From positions 1 to 24,928 of the forward strand of contig JAVBKX010000015.1 of assembly GCA_031553835.1 (NCBI GenBank): DNA of 24,928 nt, in the 5' to 3' direction. Position 1 is the stretch's first letter. Every line of letters starts with the position of its first letter. Of the stretch, positions 1 to 8,381 are shown one piece after another. The position numbers were made by a program, and so were the translations under genes. The DNA is from JAVBKX01 sp031553835. GTDB taxonomy: Bacteria; Bacteroidota; Bacteroidia; Bacteroidales; Azobacteroidaceae. The notes under the pieces are model-generated. The model ran no database searches. It was not told the DNA's origin and worked only from the letters and a program-made list of their open reading frames with translations.

Positions 1-321
1 AGGGAGTTCAACCCTTCCGAATAGCATGTCTAACAACAGATTAGGAGTAAAATGAGCCTCTTTCAGAGATAACTCCTTGTGAATGGTAAGTAGTTTCACG
101 TTTAGGGAACGAATATATTCGTTCAATTCTAAAGATTTGGGGTCTTTTCCTTTGCTAAACCCCTTAGCTTGGTTCCATAGCTGAACGGGAACCGAACGTT
201 GGATACGGGATTCAGCACTCGAACCATTAATTGTAACTCGCACCAATACAGGGACTTCTCCATTTTTTAAAACTCTAGTCTTTGTTGTAAAGAAAAGAAC
301 ATTGAATGTTTCTTGTTTCAT
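1..321 (-). CDS. Tyrosine recombinase (phage/transposon integrase), N-terminal part, cut by window edge
   Basis: Reading the minus strand from an ATG at 321 gives 107 codons without a stop, running off the left edge. The peptide begins MKQETFNVLFFTTKTRVLKN, continues with GEVPVLVRVTINGSS and then a W-x-x-x-x-KGFSKGKDP segment followed by helices. This is the usual layout of the N-terminal arm-DNA-binding domain of Bacteroidota tyrosine integrases: a beta-sheet with VPVLVR-type strands, a 'LWN..KG...GK' turn, then the start of the SAM-like core-binding domain. The catalytic domain with the R-H-R-Y residues lies outside the window, so activity cannot be judged. Such integrases move conjugative or mobilizable elements, genomic islands or prophages. 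The neighbouring tRNA-Phe gene is a plausible attachment site. Confident as to family, not as to what kind of element it serves. Confidence 0.8.
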   Translation of the reverse strand, partial: MKQETFNVLFFTTKTRVLKNGEVPVLVRVTINGSSAESRIQRSVPVQLWNQAKGFSKGKDPKSLELNEYIRSLNVKLLTIHKELSLKEAHFTPNLLLDMLFGRVELP

Positions 322-498
322 AATTTTACATTTTTAAATCGTTCAAAATTATGAAATCAAATTCAGTTTAGATGTATGCAAAATGTTGATATATAGGGAA
401 AAAGAATCACAATCAGTGTACTTTTTTTCTGTCTTTTAAAAGTACAACGAATTGCACATTTATAATATGTCAAAAACCGCTATTTTCTGCATATCTTT

Positions 499-535
499 AA
501 AAAGAAAAATCCCCGAATCTCGTTGAAATTCGGGG
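499..535 (-). terminator. Intrinsic terminator downstream of tRNA-Phe
   Basis: On the minus strand CCCCGAAT (535-528) pairs perfectly with ATTCGGGG (518-511) across a 9-base loop. It is followed by a T-rich run (510-499: a, five t, c, five t). The stem starts 28 bases after the tRNA 3' end, so it most likely ends the tRNA-Phe transcript and any read-through from thiL. Confidence 0.8.
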
Positions 536-563
536 ACTTAACTATATTCTGCTTTTCTTTGCG

Positions 564-636
<73 letters not shown>

Positions 637-652
637 AACATTTTTGCGAGTG

Positions 653-683
653 CAAAGGTAAATAAACTTTTTTATCTTGCAAA
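653..683 (-). promoter_or_regulatory. Bacteroidota-type promoter of tRNA-Phe
   Basis: On the minus strand a -33 TTTG (683-680) is separated by 19 bases from a -7 TACCTTTG (660-653), matching the TTTG/TAnnTTTG consensus exactly. The bases after it, GCACTCGC, resemble those after the stable-RNA-type promoter at 24796-24803 (GCATCCGC). The predicted transcription start lies about 10 bases upstream of the mature tRNA. Confidence 0.8.
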
Positions 684-702
684 TATTATTGCATTTTTTT
701 TG

Positions 703-1734
703 CTATTCCTCTTGCAAAGAGTTCCAGCCTTGTGCTTGCAACGCAATTTCAGTACCATCGCGGGTGACGAGGTGAGAACCTGACGAATTGTGGCAGATGT
801 ATCCAATAATTTTAATGCCTCCTATATGGGTTACTTTTTCATGCAGACTCAAAGGCACCGTGAAAAGTAATTCATAGTCTTCGCCGCCATTCAACGCTAC
901 AGTAGTGACATTCATGTTGAATTGTTCGGCCATCGAAGCAGTCTGATAATCAATAGGAATACGATCTTCATAAATTTTACATCCGACTCCGCTTTGGTGA
1001 CAAATATGTAACAGCTCAGAAGACAATCCATCCGAAATATCAATCATGGATGTTGGCATAATATCGTTTTCATGGAGGATTCGCACAATGTCTTTCCGGG
1101 CTTCGGGTTTGAGTTGCCTTTCCAGCAAATATTCTTTCTCGGCAAAATCAGGATTAAAATCTTTTTCACCATTGAATACAGCCTTTTCGCGTTCTAAAAG
1201 TTGTAATCCCATATATGCAGCGCCTAAATCGCCGGAAACGCAAACGAGGTCTGTGTCTTTGGCTCCATTGCGATAGGTGATTTTTTCTTTTTCTCCTTCG
1301 CCAATGCAAGTAATACTAATGCATAAGCCTGTCATGGAGGCAGACGTGTCGCCACCAACAATGTCCACACCGTAAATTTCGCATGCTAATTGTAACCCTT
1401 CGTAGAAATCTTCAAGATCTTCGACCGAAAATCGTTTGGAAATTCCCAAAGATACCGTTATTTGCCTGGGTTGACCGTTCATGGCATATATGTCCGAAAA
1501 ATTGACTATGGCGGCTTTGTAGCCCAAGTGTTTAAGCGGAACATAAGTTAGATCGAAATGAATCCCTTCCAATAGCAAGTCGGTCGTTACTAAGGTCTGC
1601 TTGCCGTTGTAGTCTAAAACAGCAGCATCGTCTCCTATGCCTTTTTGACTGCTGGAATTTTTTAATGCTATTTTTTCTGTTAAATGGCGAATGAGCCCGA
1701 ATTCTCCTAAAACAGCAATTTCAGTTCTTTTCAT
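703..1734 (-). CDS. thiL: Thiamine-monophosphate kinase
   Basis: ThiL uses ATP to phosphorylate thiamine monophosphate to thiamine diphosphate, the last step of thiamine cofactor synthesis in the cytoplasm. The 343-residue length is normal. The N-terminal metal/ATP-binding motif GIGDDAAVL lies at about residues 32-40. The family's later motifs are also present: VGGDTSAS, a CVSGDLG-type strand and MIDISDGL with the Asp of the second metal site, followed by GGEDYELLF, typical of the AIR-synthase-like C-terminal domain. It starts 30 bases after the end of the purine nucleoside phosphorylase gene and is the last protein gene before the tRNA-Phe gene, so it is probably the end of the lpxK-phosphorylase-thiL transcript. 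No thiamine riboswitch is visible, consistent with a salvage or housekeeping role. Confidence 0.95.
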   Translation of the reverse strand: MKRTEIAVLGEFGLIRHLTEKIALKNSSSQKGIGDDAAVLDYNGKQTLVTTDLLLEGIHFDLTYVPLKHLGYKAAIVNFSDIYAMNGQPRQITVSLGISKRFSVEDLEDFYEGLQLACEIYGVDIVGGDTSASMTGLCISITCIGEGEKEKITYRNGAKDTDLVCVSGDLGAAYMGLQLLEREKAVFNGEKDFNPDFAEKEYLLERQLKPEARKDIVRILHENDIMPTSMIDISDGLSSELLHICHQSGVGCKIYEDRIPIDYQTASMAEQFNMNVTTVALNGGEDYELLFTVPLSLHEKVTHIGGIKIIGYICHNSSGSHLVTRDGTEIALQAQGWNSLQEE

Positions 1735-1764
1735 AAATTGTTTTGTGTTGGGTTTATGATTGGA

Positions 1765-2577
1765 TTATAGCTGTTTTATAACTTCTTGTATAATAAATGC
1801 CAGCTTGGGTTGAGCGCTTTTTGCAGCAGCCTGCACTTCTTTATGCGATACGGTGACCACTCGCCCGGGTACTCCAAGATCAGTGATAATGGAAAATGCC
1901 AATACTTTCATTCCTGCATGGCGGGCAACGATTACTTCCGGAACGGTTGACATACCGACGGCATCTCCTCCGATAATCCGGAAATATGTATATTCTGCCG
2001 GCGTTTCAAATGTAGGTCCTTGTGTGCCAACATATACACCGTATTGTAGTTTGATATTATTCTCGTTTGCGATTTTTGTTGCTAAATTGCTTAATTTTAG
2101 GTTGTATGGTTCACTCATGTCGGGAAAGCGCGTTCCGAATTCCGGCAGGTTTTTCCCTCTCAGCGGATGTTCGGGAAAAAGATTGATGTGATCTTCAATC
2201 AACATAATATCGCCTACTTCAAAACTGCGGTTCATTCCACCGGCGGCGTTGGATACAAACAGATATTCTAATCCAAGAAACTGCATTACACGAATAGGGT
2301 AGGTGACTTGCTTCATATCATAGCCTTCATAAAAATGGAAACGCCCTTGCATAGCCAAAACGGTTTTGCCTCCTAATTTCCCTACAATCAGTTTGCCATT
2401 ATGTCCTTCCACCGTTGAGATCGGAAAGTGGGGAATTAGCTCATAAGGGATTTCAGTTTGTTCGCTTATGCTGTTGGCTAAGTCTCCCAATCCTGTTCCC
2501 AAAACGATACCTATTTTTGTATCTTCCGGTATCCGGGGCTTAAGCCATGATACGGTTTCGGATAAGATTTCTAACAT
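1765..2577 (-). CDS. punA: Purine nucleoside phosphorylase, trimeric class
   Basis: Cleaves purine ribo- or deoxyribonucleosides with phosphate to the free base and (deoxy)ribose-1-phosphate in purine salvage. The 270-residue length is that of the trimeric (mammalian/Bacillus PunA) class. Visible motifs are the phosphate-binding GIVLGTGLGDL near the N-terminus, VEGHNGKL, QGRFHFYEGY, SNAAGGMN and the base-binding stretch GPTFETPAEY...GGDAVGMSTVPE. The start overlaps the end of lpxK by 38 bases in another frame, implying translational coupling. The start is supported because the conserved IGIVLG strand begins about 20 residues in, as usual. The symbol follows family usage; an MTA phosphorylase is the nearest alternative, and the motifs do not fully exclude it. 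Confidence 0.9.
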   Translation of the reverse strand: MLEILSETVSWLKPRIPEDTKIGIVLGTGLGDLANSISEQTEIPYELIPHFPISTVEGHNGKLIVGKLGGKTVLAMQGRFHFYEGYDMKQVTYPIRVMQFLGLEYLFVSNAAGGMNRSFEVGDIMLIEDHINLFPEHPLRGKNLPEFGTRFPDMSEPYNLKLSNLATKIANENNIKLQYGVYVGTQGPTFETPAEYTYFRIIGGDAVGMSTVPEVIVARHAGMKVLAFSIITDLGVPGRVVTVSHKEVQAAAKSAQPKLAFIIQEVIKQL

Positions 2578-3637
2578 GATCTTCTATTTTTTTATTAAAT
2601 AATGGTTGTTGCCCCAAATGAAAAGTAACCTTAATCGGAAGATAAAACATCCTGCTTTTTATTTCTTCGGTTAATGCCGGATGTTCTTCGATACGAACAG
2701 CATCTTTTTCTGTCAGAATAATGTAGGTATTATTTTTGGACATACTTTTGTATAAAGAGGCGATGTATTCATAATCCTTTTTTGAAAATGAATGATGATC
2801 TCCATATCGTATGCATTTGGTTTCTTTGGCGTATTCGCTTATTTTTTCTGCAAAATCTTCGGGATTAGCAATGCCAGCCACCACTAAAGCCGCGCTGGAT
2901 GTTAACGCAGACAAGGGCATGATGCTGGATTTATCCTCAAAAACAGGATGTAGCAAACCGTAATCGAAAGAAGTGTAAAACAGTGATTGATATGGATATA
3001 AATTCAAATGTTTAGCAATCATTCTGAAATCGATGGGTTTAAAATCGGATGGACATTTTGTAACAACAACGATTTGCGCCCGGGACAGGCTGTCCTGGGA
3101 TTCGCGGAGCCGGCCGGCGGGCAATAGCATGTCGTCATAGATCATGCGTTGGTTGGATATCAATACAATCGAGAGACTTGGAGTAACATGCCTGTGTTGA
3201 AAAGCATCATCCAGCAAAATGACATTGGGTTTTATATTATTGGGTAAAGCCAACAATTTTTTGATACCTCTCTTACGGTTGGCATCTACAGCCACCAAAA
3301 TGTCGGGAAATTTCCGGAATAACTGGTATGGTTCATCACCAATGGATTGGAATGAAGCATTTTGATCTGCTAAGATGAATCCTGAAGTCTTGCGTTTATA
3401 GCCACGACTAAGTACAGCTACTTTGTAAGAAGCTTTAAGCAAATGCACTAAATATTCGGTATGGGGTGTTTTGCCGGTTCCTCCTATGGTAATGTTTCCA
3501 ACCGAAATGACGGGAACAGAAAACTCTTCGGCCGGTAATAATTTCCAGTCGAAGAGTTTATTCCGTATCCATACAGCCAACCCATACATCAAAGAAAAAG
3601 GAAGTAGGAACTTATTGATTTTTATATTTTCAGCCAC
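2540..3637 (-). CDS. lpxK: Tetraacyldisaccharide 4'-kinase (lipid A synthesis)
   Basis: LpxK phosphorylates the 4' position of the lipid A disaccharide at the cytoplasmic face of the inner membrane. The 365-residue protein has an N-terminal membrane-associated helix (about 10-27) and then the Walker A loop SVGNITIGGTGKTPHTEYL (P-loop residues 52-57). Further family motifs follow: LSRGYKRKT, GDEPY, VDANRKRG, a LLDDAFQHR block with the catalytic Asp, and LLPAGRLRE. A late LTEKDAVR segment is also typical. The start codon is GTG at 3637; the overlapping ATG one base upstream is in a different frame. Its 3' end overlaps the phosphorylase gene by 38 bases. Lpx genes next to sppA, purine nucleoside phosphorylase and thiL are a gene order I know from other Bacteroidales. 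Confidence 0.95.
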   Translation of the reverse strand: MAENIKINKFLLPFSLMYGLAVWIRNKLFDWKLLPAEEFSVPVISVGNITIGGTGKTPHTEYLVHLLKASYKVAVLSRGYKRKTSGFILADQNASFQSIGDEPYQLFRKFPDILVAVDANRKRGIKKLLALPNNIKPNVILLDDAFQHRHVTPSLSIVLISNQRMIYDDMLLPAGRLRESQDSLSRAQIVVVTKCPSDFKPIDFRMIAKHLNLYPYQSLFYTSFDYGLLHPVFEDKSSIMPLSALTSSAALVVAGIANPEDFAEKISEYAKETKCIRYGDHHSFSKKDYEYIASLYKSMSKNNTYIILTEKDAVRIEEHPALTEEIKSRMFYLPIKVTFHLGQQPLFNKKIEDHVRNLIRNRIMA

Positions 3638-3656
3638 ATCAAATAAAATATGTCTG

Positions 3657-3664
3657 CAAATATA
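3657..3664 (-). promoter_or_regulatory. Possible -7 element in front of lpxK
   Basis: The minus strand reads TATATTTG here, a perfect TAnnTTTG box, about 20 bases before the lpxK start and just after the M16 protease stop. No clear TTTG lies 19-22 bases upstream, so this may be a weak internal promoter or chance in AT-rich DNA. Confidence 0.4.
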
Positions 3665-3668
3665 AACT

Positions 3669-6476
3669 TTATTTGATTCCTGTCATAATCACTTCGATAA
3701 AATTATTCTGATTAATAAGTATTTTGGCTATTTCCTGGATGTCTTTCGGTTGTATGCTGTTCACTGTTTTTACAAAGTCAGTATAACCATCATAGCCTTC
3801 TTTGTAATAATTCAGAATGATTCCGTTCCAATAACCGTTTTCCTGCTCGTTTTCCTGTTGACTTTTCAATAAGAATTCTTTGGTCTTATTAAAATCTTCC
3901 ATACGGGGAGGATTGGTCGTAAGGTTGGTCAATTCCTGATGCATTATATTTACCAGCAGATCCTTTTTCTCCGGATCTGTTTCAAATGACATTTGCAGGA
4001 TGGCTCTTCCTTTCGGATAATAATCAATGCGATCCGTGACGCTAACGCCGTAAGTGCCGCCTTCGTCTTCCCGCATTTTCTCCTGATAAACAATTGTCAA
4101 TATTTGCTGCAACATATTCAGTTTAATCTTGTCGGCCATGGTTGGCTTGATAGTTCCCCAATGCATACTCAATACCGTAGCTTTCGGATTTTCCATTTCT
4201 TTATTGAAATCATTTTTAATGATTCCTTTCTTGAAATCGTTATCGATTTTAACAAAAGATTCTTTACGGTTGATGGAAGGCAATGCTCCTAAATATTGGG
4301 CAATAAGCGGTTTTACCGCAACAGGGTCAATATTTCCTACCAATACGAATGTAAAATCGCCGGCATCTTTGTAGCGATCGTTTCTCCAATTCATGATGGT
4401 TTGATAATTGACTTTTTCCAAATCAGAAGCTTTTAATCGTTGATTGCGTACTTGGTTGTTGTAAGACACTTTGAACATAGTATCGACAAAAGCCGTATAA
4501 GGAGAAGCGTCCTGCATTTCCAATTGAGATTTTATTCTTGTCATAAAAGATTGGTAAGCATCTTCATCGATACGTGGCGCAGTGAAATTCAAATAAATAA
4601 GTTGCAGTGCGGTTTCAAAATCTTTGGGAGTTGAACTTCCTGTAAAACCTTCCGCCACAACGTCAATCGTTGGACTGACGGATACTCTTTTGCCTGCTAA
4701 AATTTTACTTAAATCAGTCTGACTGAAAGTACCTAATCCTCCTAATCCGGATATGGATCCGTATAAGTCGATATTGGCTTTTTCTGTGTCGGGGAAATGA
4801 GAGGATCCGCCGGGGCTTGTGGCCGATATCCGGATTTCATCATCTTTGAAAGAAGTCGGTTTGATGATGACTTTTACCCCATTGGATAATACATAATTGG
4901 TTGTTCCGAAACGTTGATCTATAGATTCGCTTTTGATGCTTCCGCCTTTGGGAAGATCTTTTATCAATGGTTCGTTGTTTACTTTGTCTTCGTAGGGCTG
5001 GATATTTTCTTGCTTAGCTTCCTGAAACCATGCGAGTAATTGTTCTTTAGCAGGCACGACAACATCTTCTTTTTCCGGGGCAACCATTGTGATCACGATG
5101 TTTTTATCGCCGATGAGTTGTTGAATGTATTGATTAATTTTTTCCACCGGAATTTGAGGCACTATGTTATTAATGATATTGTATTCCATTTCTATACCGG
5201 GAATGGCTTCACCTATTGTAAAATGCCTCACATATTCTTGGGCATAGTTTCCGTTTTTCACTTTATCCCGTTCGTTATATATATTTTCGTACATCGTGAG
5301 GTAATTTGTTTTTGCCCTTTCATATTCCGAAGCGGTAAAACCAAACTTATTGACTCGTTCGATTTCTTTGGTAATAGTCTGCAATGCGTCTTTAACATTG
5401 TTTTCCTTTATTCCTGCGCCGATCGACCAGGCTTCTTCGGTCATGGTATTAATGAAATAGCCATTTCCGGAGCCGGCGCCCATAAATGGAGGATTCGCTT
5501 TTTCTGTGATTTCCCTTAGCCGGGTGTTCAACATATTAGAGGCTACACTATTCATATAGCTGGCGACAAATCCCATGATCGATTCTTTTTGTTCTCTCGA
5601 CATCGCATCATGTTTGAAGTAAACACTGACAGAAGATGAGGTTGCCTCTTTGTCGGTGGCAATTCCGATCAACGGATCTTCATTGTCTTGTACCGGATAA
5701 TAAATTCTTTCGGCAGGATTTACCGGTTTAGGAATATCGGCGAAGATGGATTTGATTTTTGCTTCCACCTGATCGACATCAATATCTCCAACGATAATAA
5801 TCGCCTGTAAGTCGGGGCGATACCATTTTCGATAATAGTCGCGCAGCACTTGAGGTTTGAAATTCATAATAATATCAGCCGTACCGATAATATTTCGTTC
5901 TGAATACCGGTTGTCGGGCAGTATTTGCGGAAGTAGTTTTTCCCGGATCCGGAAATCAGCACCTCCGTATGTTCGCATTTCTTCGCGGATGACGCCCCGT
6001 TCTTTATCTATTTCGCGATCTTCCAATAATAGGGAGCCCGACCAATCGTGCAAAATCAGTAAACAACTGTCAATAATGCCTTCTCTGATGACAGGCACAT
6101 CTGAAATATTATATACTGTACGGTCGTAACTCGTATAAGCATTCAGGTTTGCTCCGAATTTTACGCCGATTGATTCTAAATAGCTGATCAAAGAATTGCC
6201 GGGAAAATGTTTACTTCCATTGAAAGCCATGTGTTCGAGGAAATGGGCTAATCCATTTTGATCGTCGTTTTCCAAAATTGAACCGACATTTTGAGCGATA
6301 AAAAATTCTGCCCGTTGTTTTGGCAATTCGTTGTGACGAATAAAATAGGTCAATCCATTCTCCAATTGTCCATGCCTTACTTTGGGATCTATCGGTAAAG
6401 GTTGGACAGGAGGCTGTGCCAGTAGTGACAGGATGTGTCCGCAGGCAAATGCGATTATAAGAATGATTTTTTTCAT
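3669..6476 (-). CDS. M16 family zinc metalloprotease (pitrilysin-like), secreted
   Basis: A 935-residue two-halved M16 peptidase that cleaves oligopeptides or unfolded proteins in the periplasm or outside the cell. I chose the ATG at 6476 because it begins a signal peptide, MKKIILIIAFACG to SLLAQ (about residues 1-21); a longer reading from 6515 would put 13 odd residues in front of it. The inverted zinc motif HFLEH (His78, Glu81, His82) is followed exactly 76 residues later by Glu159 (in KERGVIREE), the HxxEH-x76-E pattern of active pitrilysins. The second half lacks the zinc motif but has the GGTYGVSV...R.DYYP segment used for substrate binding in this family. It sits between sppA and lpxK with 93 bases of hairpin-bearing DNA in front. 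Its natural substrate is unknown. Confidence 0.93.
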   Translation of the reverse strand: MKKIILIIAFACGHILSLLAQPPVQPLPIDPKVRHGQLENGLTYFIRHNELPKQRAEFFIAQNVGSILENDDQNGLAHFLEHMAFNGSKHFPGNSLISYLESIGVKFGANLNAYTSYDRTVYNISDVPVIREGIIDSCLLILHDWSGSLLLEDREIDKERGVIREEMRTYGGADFRIREKLLPQILPDNRYSERNIIGTADIIMNFKPQVLRDYYRKWYRPDLQAIIIVGDIDVDQVEAKIKSIFADIPKPVNPAERIYYPVQDNEDPLIGIATDKEATSSSVSVYFKHDAMSREQKESIMGFVASYMNSVASNMLNTRLREITEKANPPFMGAGSGNGYFINTMTEEAWSIGAGIKENNVKDALQTITKEIERVNKFGFTASEYERAKTNYLTMYENIYNERDKVKNGNYAQEYVRHFTIGEAIPGIEMEYNIINNIVPQIPVEKINQYIQQLIGDKNIVITMVAPEKEDVVVPAKEQLLAWFQEAKQENIQPYEDKVNNEPLIKDLPKGGSIKSESIDQRFGTTNYVLSNGVKVIIKPTSFKDDEIRISATSPGGSSHFPDTEKANIDLYGSISGLGGLGTFSQTDLSKILAGKRVSVSPTIDVVAEGFTGSSTPKDFETALQLIYLNFTAPRIDEDAYQSFMTRIKSQLEMQDASPYTAFVDTMFKVSYNNQVRNQRLKASDLEKVNYQTIMNWRNDRYKDAGDFTFVLVGNIDPVAVKPLIAQYLGALPSINRKESFVKIDNDFKKGIIKNDFNKEMENPKATVLSMHWGTIKPTMADKIKLNMLQQILTIVYQEKMREDEGGTYGVSVTDRIDYYPKGRAILQMSFETDPEKKDLLVNIMHQELTNLTTNPPRMEDFNKTKEFLLKSQQENEQENGYWNGIILNYYKEGYDGYTDFVKTVNSIQPKDIQEIAKILINQNNFIEVIMTGIK

Positions 6477-6499
6477 TTTGAAAATTTTTGAATTTTTTG

Positions 6500-6552
6500 A
6501 AACACGAAGACACAAAGTTTTAAATAAATTTATTCTTTGTGTCTTTGTGTTT
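6500..6552. repeat. Long imperfect inverted repeat between sppA and the M16 gene
   Basis: AAACACGAAGACACAAAG (6500-6517) and CTTTGTGTCTTTGTGTTT (6535-6552) are inverted copies with one mismatch in 18 bases, separated by a 17-base AT-rich spacer. They can form a long hairpin in RNA or DNA. No T-run follows on either strand, so it is not an ordinary terminator. The repeated ACAC-AAG-ACAC-AAAG wording resembles REP-like palindromes scattered through many bacterial genomes, but only one copy is visible here. Confidence 0.75.
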
Positions 6553-6569
6553 AATATAGCAATTATGTT

Positions 6570-8354
6570 TTATTGTACTTCTAAGTTAAAAGGCATCCGG
6601 GCCTGCATGTAATCTTGTTTGTCCAGATTTTTCAGCAACGTATAATGACGGAATTCCGCATCATTCATCAAACTTTTCACTAATCTGCTTTTAGCATTAC
6701 CCATCGATTCTTCCATCAAAAGGGTGAGGAAATCTTTTTGTGCCGGATAGTGTTGGATATTGTAATGTTCGATTTTCGCTTTTTCAGCAGCAATTTCAAT
6801 AGCGCGGTCTAATCCTCCCAATTCATCCACTAATCCGTTTTGCAGGGCTTGTTCGCCTGTCCATACACGTCCTTGTCCGATAGAATCAATTTCTGCCTGG
6901 GTTTTCTTACGTCCTTCTGCGCAGCGGGAAGTAAACAAATCATAACCTCGTTCAATAAATGCTTGCATTAGCGCTTTTTCGTCGGGTCTCATAGGGCGGC
7001 TGACGTCAAACATATCGCCGTATGTGTGGGTTTTTACACAGTCGCTGGTTAGTCCGACCTTGTTCATTAATCCGCCGAATGTCGGAAACATTCCAAAGAT
7101 ACCGATTGATCCTGTGATAGTAGTAGGTTCGGCAACGATCCAATCGGCAGCGCAAGAGATATAATATCCGCCTGATGCTGCAAAATTTCCCATTGATACG
7201 ATCACCGGTTTAACCTTTTTTAATTCGACGACTTCTTTCCAGATTTGCTCCGAAATGTAGGCGCTTCCTCCCGGAGAGTTGACGCGCAATACAACAGCTT
7301 TGATGTCTTCATCTTTTCGTAAATCAGTCAATGCTTCTACATATTCTTTTTCGGAGATAACAGAAACTGTATTGAGAACGCCTTCGGTAGCATCGGTAAT
7401 TTCTCCTTCTGCAAAAAGGATGGCGATTTGGTCGTCATATTGTTTGAAACTTTTCGATTTCATCGTTTTGGCTTGTGCGATAGATGCCGTTTTTAAGTCT
7501 TCATCTTTATCCGTTCCGGCTAAGCTTTTCAGGTAATCTTCCGCATCGGTTTTGTACATTAATGTATCGACTAATCCTGATGCTACCCATTGTTCAGATC
7601 CTTTTAGGATAATTCCTTGATTGACCAGACTGTCGAGGTCTTCCACTGTCATTTTGCGGCTTGCAGCAATATCATTGGCAATGTGTTTCCAAAGACTGGC
7701 CATGTAAGAAGTCACTTGTTCACGGTTGGGTTCGCTCATTTTAGTAAGCGTGTAAGGCTCTACATACGATTTAAATGTGCCGACTTTGAATACTTCCATT
7801 TGCACGCCTAATTTTTCAAATAATCCGGTGTAAAACATTGGAATTGTAGCAAGTCCGTGCAGATCAACTATTCCTGAAGGATTGACGATCATTTTGTCTG
7901 CCATGCTGGTTAGATAATAGGCGCCTTGTGAGACATTACTTCCATAGGCAACGATAAATTTTCCGCTTTCCTTGAAATCGGCTAACGCTTCTCTTAACGA
8001 TTGGAGATTCGCGATTCCTGAAGATAACATTCCGGCTTCTAAGTAAATACCTTTAATGTTGTCATTTTCTTTAGCTTTTTTGACAGCCTCTTTGATGTCC
8101 ATTAAGCTCAACTTATTCTCAACAGAAGATCCGAATAAGGAAGCGAAAGGATTTTCAATAGTCCGGTCGCTCAAGGTACCGGTCAGATCAATTTTTAATA
8201 CAGTATTGTTTTCCGGTTTGTATTCTCTTTCGGAAGCGGCCACCATGCTTGCCATAATGCCGGCGAATACAAAAAATGAAATCATGCCAAGTATTAACAG
8301 AGCGACGAATACTCCCATGGCAGAAGCGAAAACGGTCTTAAAGAAATCTTTCAT
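6570..8354 (-). CDS. sppA: Signal peptide peptidase SppA, 67K type
   Basis: Membrane-bound serine protease that degrades leftover signal peptides after they are cut from exported proteins. The 594-residue length fits the long (E. coli-type, 67K) class, with an N-terminal membrane helix at about 12-39 and two tandem SppA domains. The general-base lysine is Lys195 in GTFKSYVEPYT of the first domain. The nucleophile is Ser394 in NFAASGGYY of the second, preceded by the RVNSPGGSA oxyanion-type loop and followed by GSIGIFG. Both active-site residues are therefore present. It begins 27 bases after the upstream DUF2975 gene ends and no promoter is apparent in that gap, so it may be cotranscribed with the repressor unit. 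Confidence 0.95.
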   Translation of the reverse strand: MKDFFKTVFASAMGVFVALLILGMISFFVFAGIMASMVAASEREYKPENNTVLKIDLTGTLSDRTIENPFASLFGSSVENKLSLMDIKEAVKKAKENDNIKGIYLEAGMLSSGIANLQSLREALADFKESGKFIVAYGSNVSQGAYYLTSMADKMIVNPSGIVDLHGLATIPMFYTGLFEKLGVQMEVFKVGTFKSYVEPYTLTKMSEPNREQVTSYMASLWKHIANDIAASRKMTVEDLDSLVNQGIILKGSEQWVASGLVDTLMYKTDAEDYLKSLAGTDKDEDLKTASIAQAKTMKSKSFKQYDDQIAILFAEGEITDATEGVLNTVSVISEKEYVEALTDLRKDEDIKAVVLRVNSPGGSAYISEQIWKEVVELKKVKPVIVSMGNFAASGGYYISCAADWIVAEPTTITGSIGIFGMFPTFGGLMNKVGLTSDCVKTHTYGDMFDVSRPMRPDEKALMQAFIERGYDLFTSRCAEGRKKTQAEIDSIGQGRVWTGEQALQNGLVDELGGLDRAIEIAAEKAKIEHYNIQHYPAQKDFLTLLMEESMGNAKSRLVKSLMNDAEFRHYTLLKNLDKQDYMQARMPFNLEVQ

Positions 8355-8381
8355 AACTGATTATTTTATAAGTGATTAATT

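Noticed and set aside
344..351. Minus-strand TAATTTTG as a promoter of the integrase
   Set aside because: The nearest TTTG is 27 bases upstream, too far; one box alone in AT-rich DNA is weak evidence.
322..510. CRISPR array or other direct repeats in the AT-rich left-edge intergenic DNA
   Set aside because: No regularly spaced repeats are present here or anywhere else in the window.
1765..2577. Reading the 38-base overlap of lpxK and the phosphorylase as a frameshift or fusion
   Set aside because: Both proteins have full family length with normal ends, so this is an ordinary overlapping pair.
5040..5519. 159-codon open frame on the plus strand
   Set aside because: It lies wholly opposite the M16 protease, its composition (Phe, His, Ile rich) is that of an antisense shadow, and it has no promoter or recognizable domain.
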